Positions 28,745 through 39,440 are shown, counted from the first letter of the stretch. The stretch is 64,000 bases of DNA from Paraniabella hibiscisoli (GCF_022512515.1 NZ_JAKWBK010000001.1:2418001-2482000), one strand, 5' to 3'. Numbers and translations: made by a program. Notes: generated by a model not told the origin, from the sequence alone.

Positions 28745-28771
28745 CATGCCCAATAAATGGGAAGAATAAAA

Positions 28772-31026
28772 ATGATTATGGATTTAAAGTATATACAACA
28801 AATAGCTATAGAGCTTTCGCTGCCTGTTAAAAACATCACCAATGTGCAGCAAATGCATACAGAGGGCGCTACCATCCCTTTTATTAGCCGATACAGGAAG
28901 GAGGCTACGGGCAATATGGATGAAGTACAGGTTGGAAATGTAATTGATAAGATCAAATACTATGATGAGTCGGAGAAACGCAAAGAAACTGTTTTGAAAA
29001 CCATTGAAGCCGCCGGGAAGTTAACGCCGGAATTAAAACTGCGCATAGAGAATTGCTTAAATGCAACAGAGCTGGAAGATATTTACCTGCCTTACAAGCC
29101 TAAACGTAAAACGAAAGCAACAGTGGCTATCGAAAAAGGGCTGGAGCCTTTGGCGCAGCTGTTGTTTGGACAAATACAGCCGGTTTCGGATGAGCAAATT
29201 GCTGCTTATATTAATGAGCAGGTTAAAGATAATGCAGAGGCCTTGCAAGGTGCGCGGGATATTATTGCTGAATGGATATCAGAGAGCGAGCAGGCACGTA
29301 CAACTGTGCGTTCCCTGTTTCAGGAAACCTCTGCCATTTCTGCAAGAGTGCTTACTACCAAAAAGGAGTCTGAAGAAGCCCAGAAGTACAGGGATTATTT
29401 TGAGTTTAAAGAACCCCTGGCAGATTGTCCTTCGCACAGGTTGCTCGCTATTCGTCGTGGTGAAAAAGAAGGCTTCCTTATCATGGATATCGCTATAGAA
29501 AAAGAATCGGCAGTAGGTGAGTTAAAAGATGTATTTGTAAAATCTTCGAATAGTGCAGGGGAGCAGGTGGCGTTGGCAACGGAAGACGCTTATGGTCGTT
29601 TATTAAAGCGGCTATTGAAACTGAGTTTAGGATGAGCAGTAAAACAGCGGCCGATGAAGAAGCGATCCGGGTGTTTGCTGAAAATCTTCGTCAGCTATTA
29701 TTAGCCTCGCCTCTCGGAAGCAAGCGGGTACTGGCTATAGATCCTGGCTTTAGAACGGGCTGTAAAGTGGTTTGCCTGGATGAAAGCGGCACTTTCTTAA
29801 AGTATACAAGCATATTCCCCCATCCTCCGCAAAATGACTGGAGTGGCGCTGCCGCAACCCTGAAAGAACTGGTGAGCAGGTATGAAATTGAGGCAATTGG
29901 TTATGGCAACGGTACTGCCAGCAAAGAAACGGAAAAGCTGGTGCGTGGTATTGACTTTGGTAAACCTGTTTCTATCTTTATGGTGAATGAAAGCGGGGCG
30001 TCTATTTATTCTGCCAGTGAAGTAGCTCGCGAAGAATTCCCGGATGAAGATGTAACCGTTCGTGGCGCCATCAGCATCGGTCGCCGCTTGCTGGACCCGC
30101 TAAGCGAGTTGGTGAAGATAGATGCAAAGAGCATTGGCGTAGGTCAATACCAGCATGATGTAAACCAGAACCGTTTAAAAGATAGCCTGGATAATGTAGT
30201 GCAAAGCTGTGTAAACTATGTAGGTGTAGATGTGAATACAGCCAGTAAGCACCTGCTTACTTATGTCTCCGGACTTACAGCTACTACTGCTAAAAATATA
30301 GTAGAATACCGTGGCAAAAATGGTGCTTTCAAATCGCGCAGTGAACTGTTGAAAGTTGCCATGCTGGGCCCAAAGGCCTATGAGCAATGCGCAGGGTTTT
30401 TAAGGATACCCGGTGCAGAAAATCCGTTAGATAATTCGGCCGTGCATCCCGAGAGTTATGGCATTGTAGAAGAAATGGCGCAGAAGATGAGCTGCACGGT
30501 TAGTGATATCATTGCCAAGTCTGATATCAGAAAACAGATTAATGCGAAAGACTTTATCAATGAAACTGCCGGCGCTTATACCATTGAGGATATTTTAAAA
30601 GAATTGGAAAAGCCAGGTCGTGATCCCCGGGATGTAATTGAAGAGTTCAGGTTTGCGGAGGGTATTGCTACTATGAGTGATTTGAAGCCTGGCATGAAGG
30701 TTCCGGGTATTGTTACGAACATTACGAATTTTGGGGCATTTGTTGATGTAGGTGTAAAGCAGGATGGGCTGGTGCATGTTTCCCATCTGTCTAACAAATT
30801 CGTAAGTGATCCCAACGAAGTAGTAAAGCTCAATCAAAAAGTAATGGTAACCGTGGTCGAAGTCGATGCTTCCCGCAAGCGCATTGCTTTAAGTATGAAG
30901 GAGGAAAATAAAACGGAGCAACCGCGCCCGCGCACCAACCTGCCTAAAGGAGCGCCTGTAAGCAACAAACCTAAAAATAGTTTTCAATCGAGCCTCGATG
31001 CCTTGAGGAATAAATTTGATAAGTAA
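28772..31026 (+). CDS. tex: transcription accessory protein Tex
   Basis: RNA-binding protein linked to transcription elongation. About 752 residues. N-terminal helical domain (IQQIAIELSLPVKNITNVQQ, TIPFISRYRKEATGNMDEVQ), a YqgF-type RNase H fold (VLAIDPGFRTGCKVVCLDESG), a helix-hairpin-helix region and a C-terminal S1 domain (GIVTNITNFGAFVDVGV, DGLVHVSHLS). One base lost near 29615 splits the gene: the N-terminal piece runs to LLKL and the rest resumes at PSIETEFRMSS. ATGs at 28757, 28772 and 28778 are all possible; family similarity starts at DLKYIQQ. Followed by a strong terminator. Confidence 0.93.
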
Positions 31027-31047
31027 CCAGGCTTCATGCCGGTTGAT

Positions 31048-31080
31048 AAAGCCTCGCCGATTTATAACCGGCGAGGCTTT
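31048..31080 (+). terminator. terminator of tex
   Basis: AAAGCCTCGCCG (31048-31059) pairs with CGGCGAGGCTTT (31069-31080) and is followed by further T-rich sequence. Confidence 0.88.
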
Positions 31081-31181
31081 ATTGTTGTTAGCTCACAAGT
31101 TGGCCAACGGCTTCTTTAAAAATTTCCGGATTGTATATATTGAAATTCCCGAATTCGTAAATCGCCGCGATTATTCAAAAT

Positions 31182-31189
31182 TACTTTTG
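31182..31189 (+). promoter_or_regulatory. -7 promoter box of the siderophore receptor
   Basis: TACTTTTG matches TAnnTTTG and lies 14 bases before the ATG at 31204. Confidence 0.55.
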
Positions 31190-31203
31190 CCGAAATTGTA
31201 ATT

Positions 31204-33561
31204 ATGCGCAATCAAACCAGGACTTTCTTACTCAGGTATTCCCTTACGCTAAGCTTGCTTATTGTCTTTATAACAGCAATGGCTTTTGAAGGAAGGGATG
31301 TATAAAAGGGCAAATAGTTGATGCAGATCAGAACCCGGTAGCGGGAGCCAGCATTACATTGTTAGAAACAACGCATGCCGCTATTAGCGATGCCGATGGA
31401 AATTTCGAAATAAAAGGATTAACAGGGGGAAGGTATATTGTCAGGATAACGCATATTGGGTTTAAGCCCTATGATGAAACCCTACAAGTGAAAAGTGACG
31501 GAATAACGGTAGTAAAGGTTAGCCTGCAAAAAGAAACAGAAAGTCTTTCGGAAGTAACGGTCGTTTCCGGAATTAACCGTTTCAATAAAAGGAAACGAAT
31601 GATGTGGCGCGCCTCCCGCTGCGAAACATCGAAAACCCGCAGGTGTATTCAGTTATTCCCAAAGAGATTATTGCCGAACAGGTTGTGGTGGACTATAATA
31701 GCATCTTTAAAAATATTCCGGGTGCTGCCGTTCCGGTAGTGTACAACCAGGGGAGAAGTGCCATGTTATCCAGAGGGTTTACTACGGCAAATTTTATCCG
31801 TAATAGTATTTCAGGTTTCGTTTATACCAATATCGACCCGGCTAACCTCGAAGTGCTCCAGGCTATAAAGGGGCCGTCGGGAACCTTATTTAACAGTGGT
31901 CAGATATCCTTTGGCGGTTTATTCAACCGGGTTACTAAAAAGCCTTTAGAGCAAAATAAAACGGAAATAGCATTTACCGGCGGCGGCTATAATCTGAACA
32001 GGCTGACTTTTGATATCAACCGGCCATTAACCAATGATAAGCAGGTATTGTTCCGTCTCAATGGGGCGGTACATACGGAGAAAAGCTTTCAGGACCAGGG
32101 CTTTACCAGAAACGTAATGCTGGCGCCGAGTTTTATTTATAAACTGAATGATCGCCTGGATTTTCTGCTAGATATCGAAGCGTCTTTGTATAACGCTACA
32201 TCGCCTATTCGTTTTGCGCCTTCTGCTACTGCAACCACAATCAATAATATCAGGGACTTTGGGATGGATTACAATCGATCATTCCTGACCAACTCGCTGG
32301 ATTATCATACGCAGCAGGTGAACTTCTTCGGCCAAGTCAATTATACCTTGTCAGGCAACTGGAAGCTGCAGACCAATATCACCCGTACTTTTTCAACAAC
32401 AAAAGGATATGTAACGCAACTGATAGGGGTAAATGACAGCATGCTACGCCAGCGTGCTCAAAAGGAAAACTTCCCCTACAACGGAGTGGAGCTGCAACAA
32501 AACCTGGTCGGTGATTTTAAAATTGGAACATTGAGAAACCGTATCGTGGTGGGTATCGACTATTATAATCAGCGAAGCGATAGGAATACACCGACAGTGA
32601 CCCTGGCTGCGATTAATTTTAGAAAGCCAGGAGCCGCTTACAATAATTTCAATGCGGATAAGATTGATTCGGCTGCAGCACGTGTGATTCCTGAAACTTA
32701 TGCCACCAATATTTCCAATTATAGCGCTTATGTGTCCAGTGTTTTGAATATTACACCAAAGTTTAATGTAATGCTCAGTTTAAGGCTGGACAACGTAGAT
32801 AATAAGGGGCGGTACGATGTGGCAACAGCTGTATTCACAGATGCCTTCAACCAAACAGCTCTATCTCCCAAGTTGGGCATGGTATATGAAATCGTAAAAG
32901 ATAAACTGTCTCTTTTTGGTAACTACATGAATGGGTTCGATTACAATGCCGGTTCCGATTCTGTTGGTAATCCATTTAAGCCACAACAGGCCAACCAGTG
33001 GGAGATAGGCTTGAAAACAGATCTGTTTCATCACAGGTTAACCAGCACTATCAGCTATTATGATATTGCCGTTACCAATGTTTTAAGGCTGGCTCCGGGT
33101 GGTGTTTTCAATATCCAGGATGGTACACAGATCAGCCGTGGCTTTGAGGCTGAAATAATTGCTAATCCCATCGATGGGCTCAACCTTATTACCGGGTACA
33201 CTTATAATGACAGCAAGCTCACCAATGCCGCCGCTGATGTTAACGGGTTAAGACCGGCCACAGCAGGCCCCATGCACTTGGCCAATTTCTGGATCAGCTA
33301 CCGCATTGTTTCCGGTAAAGCTAAAGGTCTCGGCGCTGGTTTCGGGGTAATTATGGAAGCAATTCTTATCAAACCAATACCCATAAATTTAAGTTTGAAA
33401 TACCCGCCTACACTGTTTTTGATGCCACCGCATTCTATGATTTTGTTAAATGCAGGGTTGGATTAAAATTGGATAATCTTACCAATGAACAATATTGGTC
33501 ATTTCGTCTCGCGCCTCAAATGCCAAGAAGGCTGTCTGCAAATGTGGTGTTCAGGTTCTAG
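31204..33561 (+). CDS. TonB-dependent siderophore receptor
   Basis: About 785 residues. Signal peptide then a CarboxypepD_reg-like domain (GQIVDADQNPVAGASITLL, GNFEIKGLTGGRYIVRITH), a plug domain (VTVVSGINRF, SRGFTTANFIRNSISGFVYTN, LEVLQAIKGPSGTLF) and a 22-strand-type barrel ending RLSANVVFRF. The plug and barrel resemble FhuA/FpvA-type ferric siderophore receptors, taking up iron chelates across the outer membrane with TonB energy. Single-base breaks occur near 31300, 31590 and 33345; the C-terminal 70 residues resume as SYQTNTHKFKFEIPAYTVFD. The IscA-type gene follows, an iron-linked neighbour, though it has its own promoter. Confidence 0.85.
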
Positions 33562-33645
33562 GAACGAATGACAGCTGCGGAAAGTGCTTTCGGGCCGTAA
33601 GAGGATTCTAACCAAACGATGATACGATAATACGGCTCTTTTATT

Positions 33646-33653
33646 TAATTTTG
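33646..33653 (+). promoter_or_regulatory. -7 promoter box of the IscA-type gene, apparently leaderless
   Basis: TAATTTTG matches TAnnTTTG and ends four bases before the ATG at 33658, predicting a leaderless transcript. Confidence 0.5.
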
Positions 33654-33657
33654 TAGT

Positions 33658-34005
33658 ATGGAAACAATTATAGCGTCCAGCCCGGTTACTTTAACTGCCG
33701 GCGCGGTGAGGGAAATAAAAAGACTGATCAGTGAGCCAGGTTTTGATACTACCCAGCTTTTGCGCATTGGGGTAAAAGGTGGTGGTTGTAGCGGAATGAG
33801 CTATGTTTTAGGATTTGATCAGAAAACAGATGCCGATAAAGAATTTGAAATAGAAGGGGTTTCCTGTATCATCAATAAATCTCACGAATTATACCTGGCA
33901 GGTATGGAGATAGACTGGAGCGATGGTCTCGATAACAGGGGTTTCACATTTTCTAACCCTAACGCCAGCAGCACCTGCGGCTGCGGAACCAGTTTCGCTG
34001 TATAA
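33658..34005 (+). CDS. iron-sulfur cluster assembly protein, IscA/SufA/ErpA type
   Basis: A-type carrier that passes [Fe-S] clusters to apoproteins. Intact, 115 residues. The three conserved cysteines are in GVKGGGCSGMSYVLGF and STCGCGTSF (C-x-C near the C-terminus). LTAGAVREIKRLI and NRGFTFSNPNA are family segments. The IscA, SufA and ErpA subtypes cannot be separated without suf or isc neighbours, so no symbol is given. Confidence 0.92.
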   Translation: METIIASSPVTLTAGAVREIKRLISEPGFDTTQLLRIGVKGGGCSGMSYVLGFDQKTDADKEFEIEGVSCIINKSHELYLAGMEIDWSDGLDNRGFTFSNPNASSTCGCGTSFAV

Positions 34006-34016
34006 TTCCTTTGCTG

Positions 34017-34912
34017 ATGCCTGATATACATTATTCTTTTTGTCCGGTTTGCCAATCGGATCAATTACAACATGTCTTTAATGTTAAAGATTACACCGTT
34101 AGCGGTAAGGAATTTGAGATCCTTCATTGTAATGCCTGTACGGTAAGATTAACCCAGGACGTTCCCGGGGTGGACGATATTGGTATTTACTACAAATCAG
34201 AAGATTATATCTCGCATACCAACACCAGCAAGGGTCTGATCAATCAGCTGTATCAACGGGTTCGTGTTCGAACCATGAAGCAGAAAGCAGCTATTGTGAA
34301 AAGGCATACCGGGCTAAAAACAGGGAATTTGCTGGATATTGGGAGCGGCACCGGCACATTTTTGCACACCATGCAGCAGCAGGGTTGGAGCGTTGCAGGT
34401 TTAGAGCCAGATGCTGATGCAAGAGCTGTAGGCAAGGAGCAGTATGGTATTCAGACGAAGCCATCTCGCGAACTTTTTCACTACCGCCGCAGAGCTTTAA
34501 TGCTATTACTCTATGGCATGTGCTGGAGCATGTACATACCTTGCATGAATACGTGGCTCAAATGAAAACGCTTTTAGCGCCCGGCGGAAATTTGTTTATT
34601 GCCGTGCCTAACTATACCAGCAAAGACTCAAAAGCCTATGGCGCTTACTGGGCAGGCTATGATGTGCCCCGGCATTTATATCATTTCTCACCGAAGGCTA
34701 TGGCTGTCCTTGTTCAGCAACATGGATTAAAAATTGACGAAATGCTGCCTATGTGGTTCGACAGTTTTTATGTAGATATGCTGAGCAGCAAATACAAGAG
34801 CGGCAAAGTAAATTACCTGAGCGCCGGCTTGCACGGCCTGGCTTCTAATATCAATGCAATGGGCAATACGAAGGAATGCTGCTCGGTTATTTATGTGATT
34901 ACTGCCGGTTAA
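34017..34912 (+). CDS. class I SAM-dependent methyltransferase with N-terminal zinc ribbon
   Basis: About 298 residues. Two Cys pairs (FCPVCQSDQ and HCNACTVR) form a zinc ribbon at the N-terminus. The SAM site is LLDIGSGTGTFLHTM, followed by VAGLEPDADA; post-site motif LWHVLEHVHTLHEYVAQMKTLL and LAPGGNLFIAVPN are typical of family 11/ UbiG-like methyltransferases. One base lost near 34475 splits the gene. Zinc-ribbon methyltransferases of this build often act on cell-surface sugars or lipids, but no such cluster is nearby. Its stop codon overlaps that of the convergent esterase. Confidence 0.8.
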
Positions 34913-35730
34913 TCCTTGTTGTTTAGGATTTGTTGTTTAAAGAAATTAATAATGGCTGCGTTGGCATCCTGAGGATATTCATGTCCCCCGGGATGTATAT
35001 ATAATGTAACAGGCGTTCCCTTGGCAGAGGAGTAGTTGGTTATATAAGGTCCGTCCTTGCTGCCTGCCAGATCACATCCGTTCAGTTTTAATAATCTTTG
35101 ATGAACCAGGTATTGGTTGTCTGGTTTTACCAGCGGGTCTTTCGCTCCGGTTACAATAAAAGCAGGCTTTGGTTTTAAACTCAGTATATTTTTTCCAGGA
35201 AGTGTGGACGTAGGAGCAAAAGCCGCAAAAAGTTTGCCACGTAATGCCCATAGTTGGTATACGAAATTGCCGCCGTTAGAATGCCCGGTAGCATATACAC
35301 GATTATCATCAATATTGAATACCCTTTTCAACGAGTCGAGCATCTGGTCAAAGAAAGTCAGATCCCGGTTTCCCATAGCATTCAACTGCTGCCAACCGGT
35401 CTTCTTTCCCTCGGGGTCTGTCAGGTTGCCCGGCGTGTTCAGTCCCTGGGGATACACTACAATGGCTTCTGGCCATAATAAGTCAAACCGGTGGGTTCGA
35501 TACATGTTGTGCATTGTTCCTCCATGACCATGAAAAGCAACAATTAATGGATGGGGTTTTGATGATCCAGGTGCAGCGGGTAAATAGACCAACGCTTTTC
35601 TTGCGGTGCCCTCCACATTCCATTTCATTTCCCGGAGTGTGGGAATGGTGTTTTGCTGTGCGTTTACTGTTAATGCTGCTACCCCAACGATCATGCTTAC
35701 CGTCAGCAGGAATTGCAAGCTATATTTCAT
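34909..35730 (-). CDS. secreted esterase, PHB depolymerase/LpqC-like
   Basis: Intact, 273 residues. Signal peptide KYSLQFLLTVSMIVGVAALTV ends near residue 25. Alpha/beta hydrolase with the oxyanion motif VAFHGHGGTMHNMYR, nucleophile elbow YATGHSNGGNFVYQLW (G-H-S-N-G), acid in VTGAKDPLVKPDNQ and histidine in HPGGHEYPQDA. Such proteins cleave esters such as feruloyl or acetyl groups on plant polymers, or polyhydroxyalkanoates. Substrate unknown. Exported to periplasm or outside. Confidence 0.82.
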   Translation of the reverse strand: MKYSLQFLLTVSMIVGVAALTVNAQQNTIPTLREMKWNVEGTARKALVYLPAAPGSSKPHPLIVAFHGHGGTMHNMYRTHRFDLLWPEAIVVYPQGLNTPGNLTDPEGKKTGWQQLNAMGNRDLTFFDQMLDSLKRVFNIDDNRVYATGHSNGGNFVYQLWALRGKLFAAFAPTSTLPGKNILSLKPKPAFIVTGAKDPLVKPDNQYLVHQRLLKLNGCDLAGSKDGPYITNYSSAKGTPVTLYIHPGGHEYPQDANAAIINFFKQQILNNKD

Positions 35731-35802
35731 AATGATCCTGTTTAAACGGTTAGAACATAATAATGCGCTAAGGTTTAACGAATCGATGCAGAAAATTTCT
35801 GG

Positions 35803-35844
35803 TAAACAATAAGGCCATGGTTTAAACCATGGCCTTATTGTTTA
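35803..35844. terminator. perfect 42-base palindrome, terminator of glutaminyl cyclase gene
   Basis: Two 21-base arms (35803-35823 and 35824-35844) are exact reverse complements with no spacer. The core is AAGGCCATGG/CCATGGCCTT and the outer ends are AT-rich. It overlaps the corrected stop of the minus-strand cyclase gene and can form a long hairpin in either direction. Confidence 0.85.
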
Positions 35845-36668
35845 CTGTCCTAATTGTACCTCGTACAATTCAGGCCATTTTTTGCCGGTTATATATACTT
35901 TTTTGTCTCCGCATCATAAGCAATACCGTTCGGTACATCATTCGGATCCCTGTTGTTTATACGTTGCCAGATATCCGAAACGTCAATCTTTCCAACGATC
36001 AGACCGTTAGCAGGGTCGATCTTCAGGATATAAGGCTGCTGCCATACGTTAGCATATACAAACCCATCGATATACTCCAGCTCATTTAAGTTATAAGCCA
36101 GCTCGCCGTTATGCGTAACGGATTGTGTATGTAATAACTGAAAAGTAGAGGGGTTGTAAAAATACAGATTGCCGCTCCCATCTGTTACAATGAGTTCCTT
36201 GCCATTATTGGTTATTCCCCATCCATCTGTATTAAAGTCAAACTCCTTTATCTTTTTAAGGTCAGGTAGGGTATATACAAAAACTTTTCTTTCGGTCCAG
36301 GTGAGTTGATACACTGTATCATTTAATACAGTAATGCCCTCTCCAAAATGATGGTCATCCAACGCAATGGATTTTTCGGCCTTACCTGTTTCGAGATTTA
36401 CTTTTAAAAGATGAGAGTTTTTACTGCTTACAGGATTATCAGCATCTCCACCGGTTCCTTCAAATAACTGTCCTTTATAAACCACAAGCCCCTGTGTGAA
36501 AGATGAAGTGTCGTGAGGATAGGTTTTAACCACCGATAAGCTGATATTAGGAATGGGTGCCGCTGTAGTGCCAGGTTCGGGCGTTGTCGTATCAGCAGTA
36601 TTGTCACCACAACCGAAAAGAAGAGCTGACATTGAAACTACTACGAATAAGGAGAAAAGTCTGTTCAT
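35842..36668 (-). CDS. glutaminyl-peptide cyclotransferase (glutamine cyclotransferase)
   Basis: Converts N-terminal glutamine of peptides to pyroglutamate. About 275 residues. Lipoprotein signal LFSLFVVVSMSALLFGC, then a beta-propeller of the plant/bacterial type QC: VVKTYPHDTSSFTQGLVVYKG, LFEGTGGDADNPVSSK, YQLTWTERKVFVYTLPD, ELEYIDGFVYANVWQQPYIL. One A lost near 35898 removes the family C-terminus; repair gives VYITGKKWPELYEVQLGQ and a stop at 35842. A -7 box supports the start at 36668. Confidence 0.88.
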
Positions 36669-36688
36669 TGCTTTTAAATAATTGGGTA

Positions 36689-36696
36689 CAAAAGTA
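36689..36696 (-). promoter_or_regulatory. -7 promoter box of glutaminyl cyclase gene
   Basis: Read on the minus strand TACTTTTG matches TAnnTTTG, 20 bases before the ATG at 36668. Confidence 0.6.
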
Positions 36697-36755
36697 GGAT
36701 AAGAAGATTTCAAAAAAATCATAAAACCATGGCTGTATTCAGTTGGCCTTAATTA

Positions 36756-36827
36756 GAATATTATTCGTTGATTTTGTGTTTTTAAGAATATTATTCGTTT
36801 TTAAATATTATTTTGAGAATAATATTT
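36756..36827 (+). promoter_or_regulatory. operator array upstream of lrp-like gene
   Basis: Two identical dyads GAATATTATTC (36756-36766 and 36786-36796) lie exactly 30 bases apart. A larger inverted repeat follows, with 10-base arms AAATATTATT (36803-36812) and AATAATATTT (36818-36827) around TTGAG. All share the same half-site and abut the -7 box, as expected for Lrp-family autoregulation. Confidence 0.65.
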
Positions 36828-36834
36828 ATTTTTG
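36827..36834 (+). promoter_or_regulatory. -7 promoter box of lrp-like gene, apparently leaderless
   Basis: TATTTTTG matches TAnnTTTG, shares its first base with the operator arm and ends four bases before the ATG at 36839. Confidence 0.55.
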
Positions 36835-36838
36835 AGGT

Positions 36839-37309
36839 ATGGTACAAACCGATACTGTTTTAAATGATGTGGACAAGGCCATCTTAAGATTGATGCAGGA
36901 TGATGCGCGTATTACCAACGTGGCCATATCTAAAAAGCTCAAAATGGCGCCTTCAGCAGTGCTGGAACGAGTACGGAAGCTGGAGGAGCGGGGTATTATA
37001 AGAGGCTATACAGCTAATCTTGATCCCGCAGCTTTGAATAAAGAATTGCTGGCATTTATTTTTATTAAGTCTGCCGACGGATTTGGCTGTGATACTTCTG
37101 CAAAAGCCTTTGCCGCCATCCCCGAAGTGCAGGAAGTGCATAATATAGCCGGTGACGATTGTTACCTGGTTAAAGTTCGGGTAGCTAACACCCAGGCTTT
37201 AATGGAGCTGCGCCGAAAGCGGTTTAGCAAGATCGCTAATATTCTCTCTATGCGCACTACCATCGTAATGGAAACTGTAAAAGAAACGCAAACTATCTCA
37301 ATTACCTGA
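36839..37309 (+). CDS. Lrp/AsnC family transcriptional regulator
   Basis: Intact, 156 residues. N-terminal helix-turn-helix (LNDVDKAILRLMQDDARITNVAISKKL, then MAPSAVLERVRKLEERGIIRGYTA) and a C-terminal RAM ligand domain (EVQEVHNIAGDDCYLVKVRV). Lrp proteins form octamers that respond to amino acids. The EamA exporter gene begins two bases after its stop, so the pair likely senses and exports an amino acid or similar metabolite. Upstream dyads suggest self-control. Confidence 0.92.
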   Translation: MVQTDTVLNDVDKAILRLMQDDARITNVAISKKLKMAPSAVLERVRKLEERGIIRGYTANLDPAALNKELLAFIFIKSADGFGCDTSAKAFAAIPEVQEVHNIAGDDCYLVKVRVANTQALMELRRKRFSKIANILSMRTTIVMETVKETQTISIT

Positions 37310-37311
37310 TT

Positions 37312-38252
37312 ATGACAACAACCAAACAGCCTTCTGTAGCATTGGTGATATTGGCCTTTGCCGCCGTTTACATCATTTGGGGCTCTACTTATTTTTTTAT
37401 TGAAATGGCGGTGAAACATATTCAGCCAATGGTTTTAGGAGCCGTACGTTTTATTATTGCCGGTATTATCATGATGATATGGGTGGCAATCAAGGGTGAG
37501 TCCATCTGGCAAAAGTCTGCCATTGCACCCGCCGCCATTAGTGGTCTGCTCATGCTTTTTTGGGCAATGGTGCGGTGATCTGGGCTGAGCAGTTCCTGCC
37601 CAGTTCCTTTGTTGCCATCTTCCTGGCTTCAGCGCCGCTTTGGTTTTTATTGCTGGATAAAGTAAACTGGCGACAAAACTTCAACAATAAGTACACGATC
37701 ATGGGAGTAGCCATAGGCCTGTTAGGCGTTATTGCTTTGTTTTACGAAAAAATAGCAGCAACGGGGTACAGTAACAGCCTCCTGCCGCTGATTATATTAT
37801 GCGTAGCTAATATTAGCTGGTCGCTGGGTTCATTATTCTCCAAGTATAAAGTAAAGGGTACCTCAGCTTCGGTTAACTCCGCCTGGCAAATGCTGGCGGC
37901 AGGCGCGGCGTTTACAATCGCAGGTTTTTTTAACAACGAGTTTACAGCAATGGAATGGGCTGCCATACCAGTCAAAGCATGGGCTTCGCTGGCCTACCTG
38001 GTTGTCTTTGGCTCTATCATCGGCTATAGCGCCTATGTGTTTTTGTTAAGTGTAAGAAGCGCCACACAGGTAAGTACCTACGCGTATGTAAATCCGCTGG
38101 TAGCCGTTTTGTTAGGTGTATTGATCAATCACGACAAGCTGACGCCTATGCAATTGGGTGGACTTGCTATTATTTTATGCAGTGTGTTTTTTATTAACCT
38201 GGCTAAAAAGAACCAGCTAAAAGTAAAAGCACGTTTGGAAGCGCAAGGATAA
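37312..38252 (+). CDS. EamA/DMT-family exporter
   Basis: About 313 residues with ten hydrophobic helices in two EamA repeats. The N-terminal signature is VYIIWGSTYFFIEMAVKHIQ and GAVRFIIAGIIMMIW; the second repeat has WSLGSLFSKYKV and ATQVSTYAYVNPLVAVLLG. One T lost near 37560 breaks the frame; repair gives LLMLFLGNGAVIWAEQFLPSS. Inner-membrane exporter of amino acids or related metabolites. Co-transcribed with the Lrp regulator. Confidence 0.87.
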
Positions 38253-38305
38253 TGTTTGCAACTATTTTTAGCCTTATGTGTTTATACAATACATAAGCAA
38301 CAAAA

Positions 38306-39324
38306 ATGAGCGATAGCGTTTTCAAGGGACTGAAATATTCGGTGCTGGACCTGGCCACCGTATGCCAGGGGGACTCTTTACAGGATACTTTTGCAAGAAG
38401 CCTGCAGACCGCAAGGTTTGTAGAAGAACAGGGTTATAACCGCTACTGGTTTTCCGAGCATCATAATATGGAAAGTGTTGCCAGTGCCGCCACTTCAGTT
38501 TTGATTGGCTATGTAGCAGGCGGTACGAATACTATACGTGTAGGTTCCGGAGGTGTTATGCTGCCGAACCATTCTCCCTTGATCATAGCAGAACAGTTTG
38601 GTACATTGGGTTCTTTATATCCCGACAGAATTGACCTTGGACTGGGCCGCGCGCCGGGAACCGACGGGTTGACTGCGATGACGATACGCAACAGTCCTTT
38701 GAATATACCTTACGATTTTCAAAAAATATTGAACAGCTGCAGCTCTATTTTAGTACGGAAAATGCGCATGCTAAAGTGCGGGCATTACCCGGAGAAGGAG
38801 TAACTGTTCCTATTTGGGTGCTGGGTTCCAGTACCGACAGTGCTTACCTGGCTGCGCAGATGGGCTTGCCTTACGCATTTGCTGCTCATTTTGCGCCTAC
38901 TCACATGATGCAGGCTTTTGCTATTTATAAAGAATATTTCAGACCCTCTGATGTGCTGGATAAGCCTTACGCTATGGCTTGTGTTAATGTGATCGCAGCT
39001 GATTCCAATGAAGAAGCCGCTTTTCTCTCCACCTCCATGTATAAAATGTTCCTGGGTATTTTTACCAATTCAAGAGAACCTTTAATGCCACCCTTTGATC
39101 CGGCAGGATTATCCGATTTATGGACACCGGAGCAGGAGTATGGCGTAAAGCATATGCTTTCGCATGCATTTATCGGGGATAAAAACCGCATTGAGAAAGA
39201 CTTGAAAACTTTTGTAGAAAATACCGGCATACAGGAAATTATGACCATAACCCAGATTTTTGATCAATCTAAAAAGGAACATTCTTTTAAACTTTTCACT
39301 GAAATAATGAAAGGCAACAACTAA
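38306..39324 (+). CDS. luciferase-like (LLM class) flavin-dependent oxidoreductase
   Basis: About 340 residues after two single-base repairs between 38715 and 38770. TIM-barrel LLM fold: YSVLDLATVCQGDSLQDTF, YNRYWFSEHHNMESVASAATS (conserved SEHH), VGSGGVMLPNHSPLIIAEQFG, RIDLGLGRAPGTD, PIWVLGSSTDSAYLAAQMGLP, and the C-terminal IGDKNRIEKDLKTFVENTG. Uses reduced FMN; substrate unknown. It lies after the EamA gene with a 53-base gap and may share its transcript. Confidence 0.85.
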
Positions 39325-39440
39325 GTTTTTTCTATTTAACAGCGTTGATTTCAGCGCATTCTATACTATCTCACAAAAGTTGGGACGTGCATGCTGTGGG
39401 TACACCTAAATTAGTATCTTCAGGCCCTAAATAAACTTTT

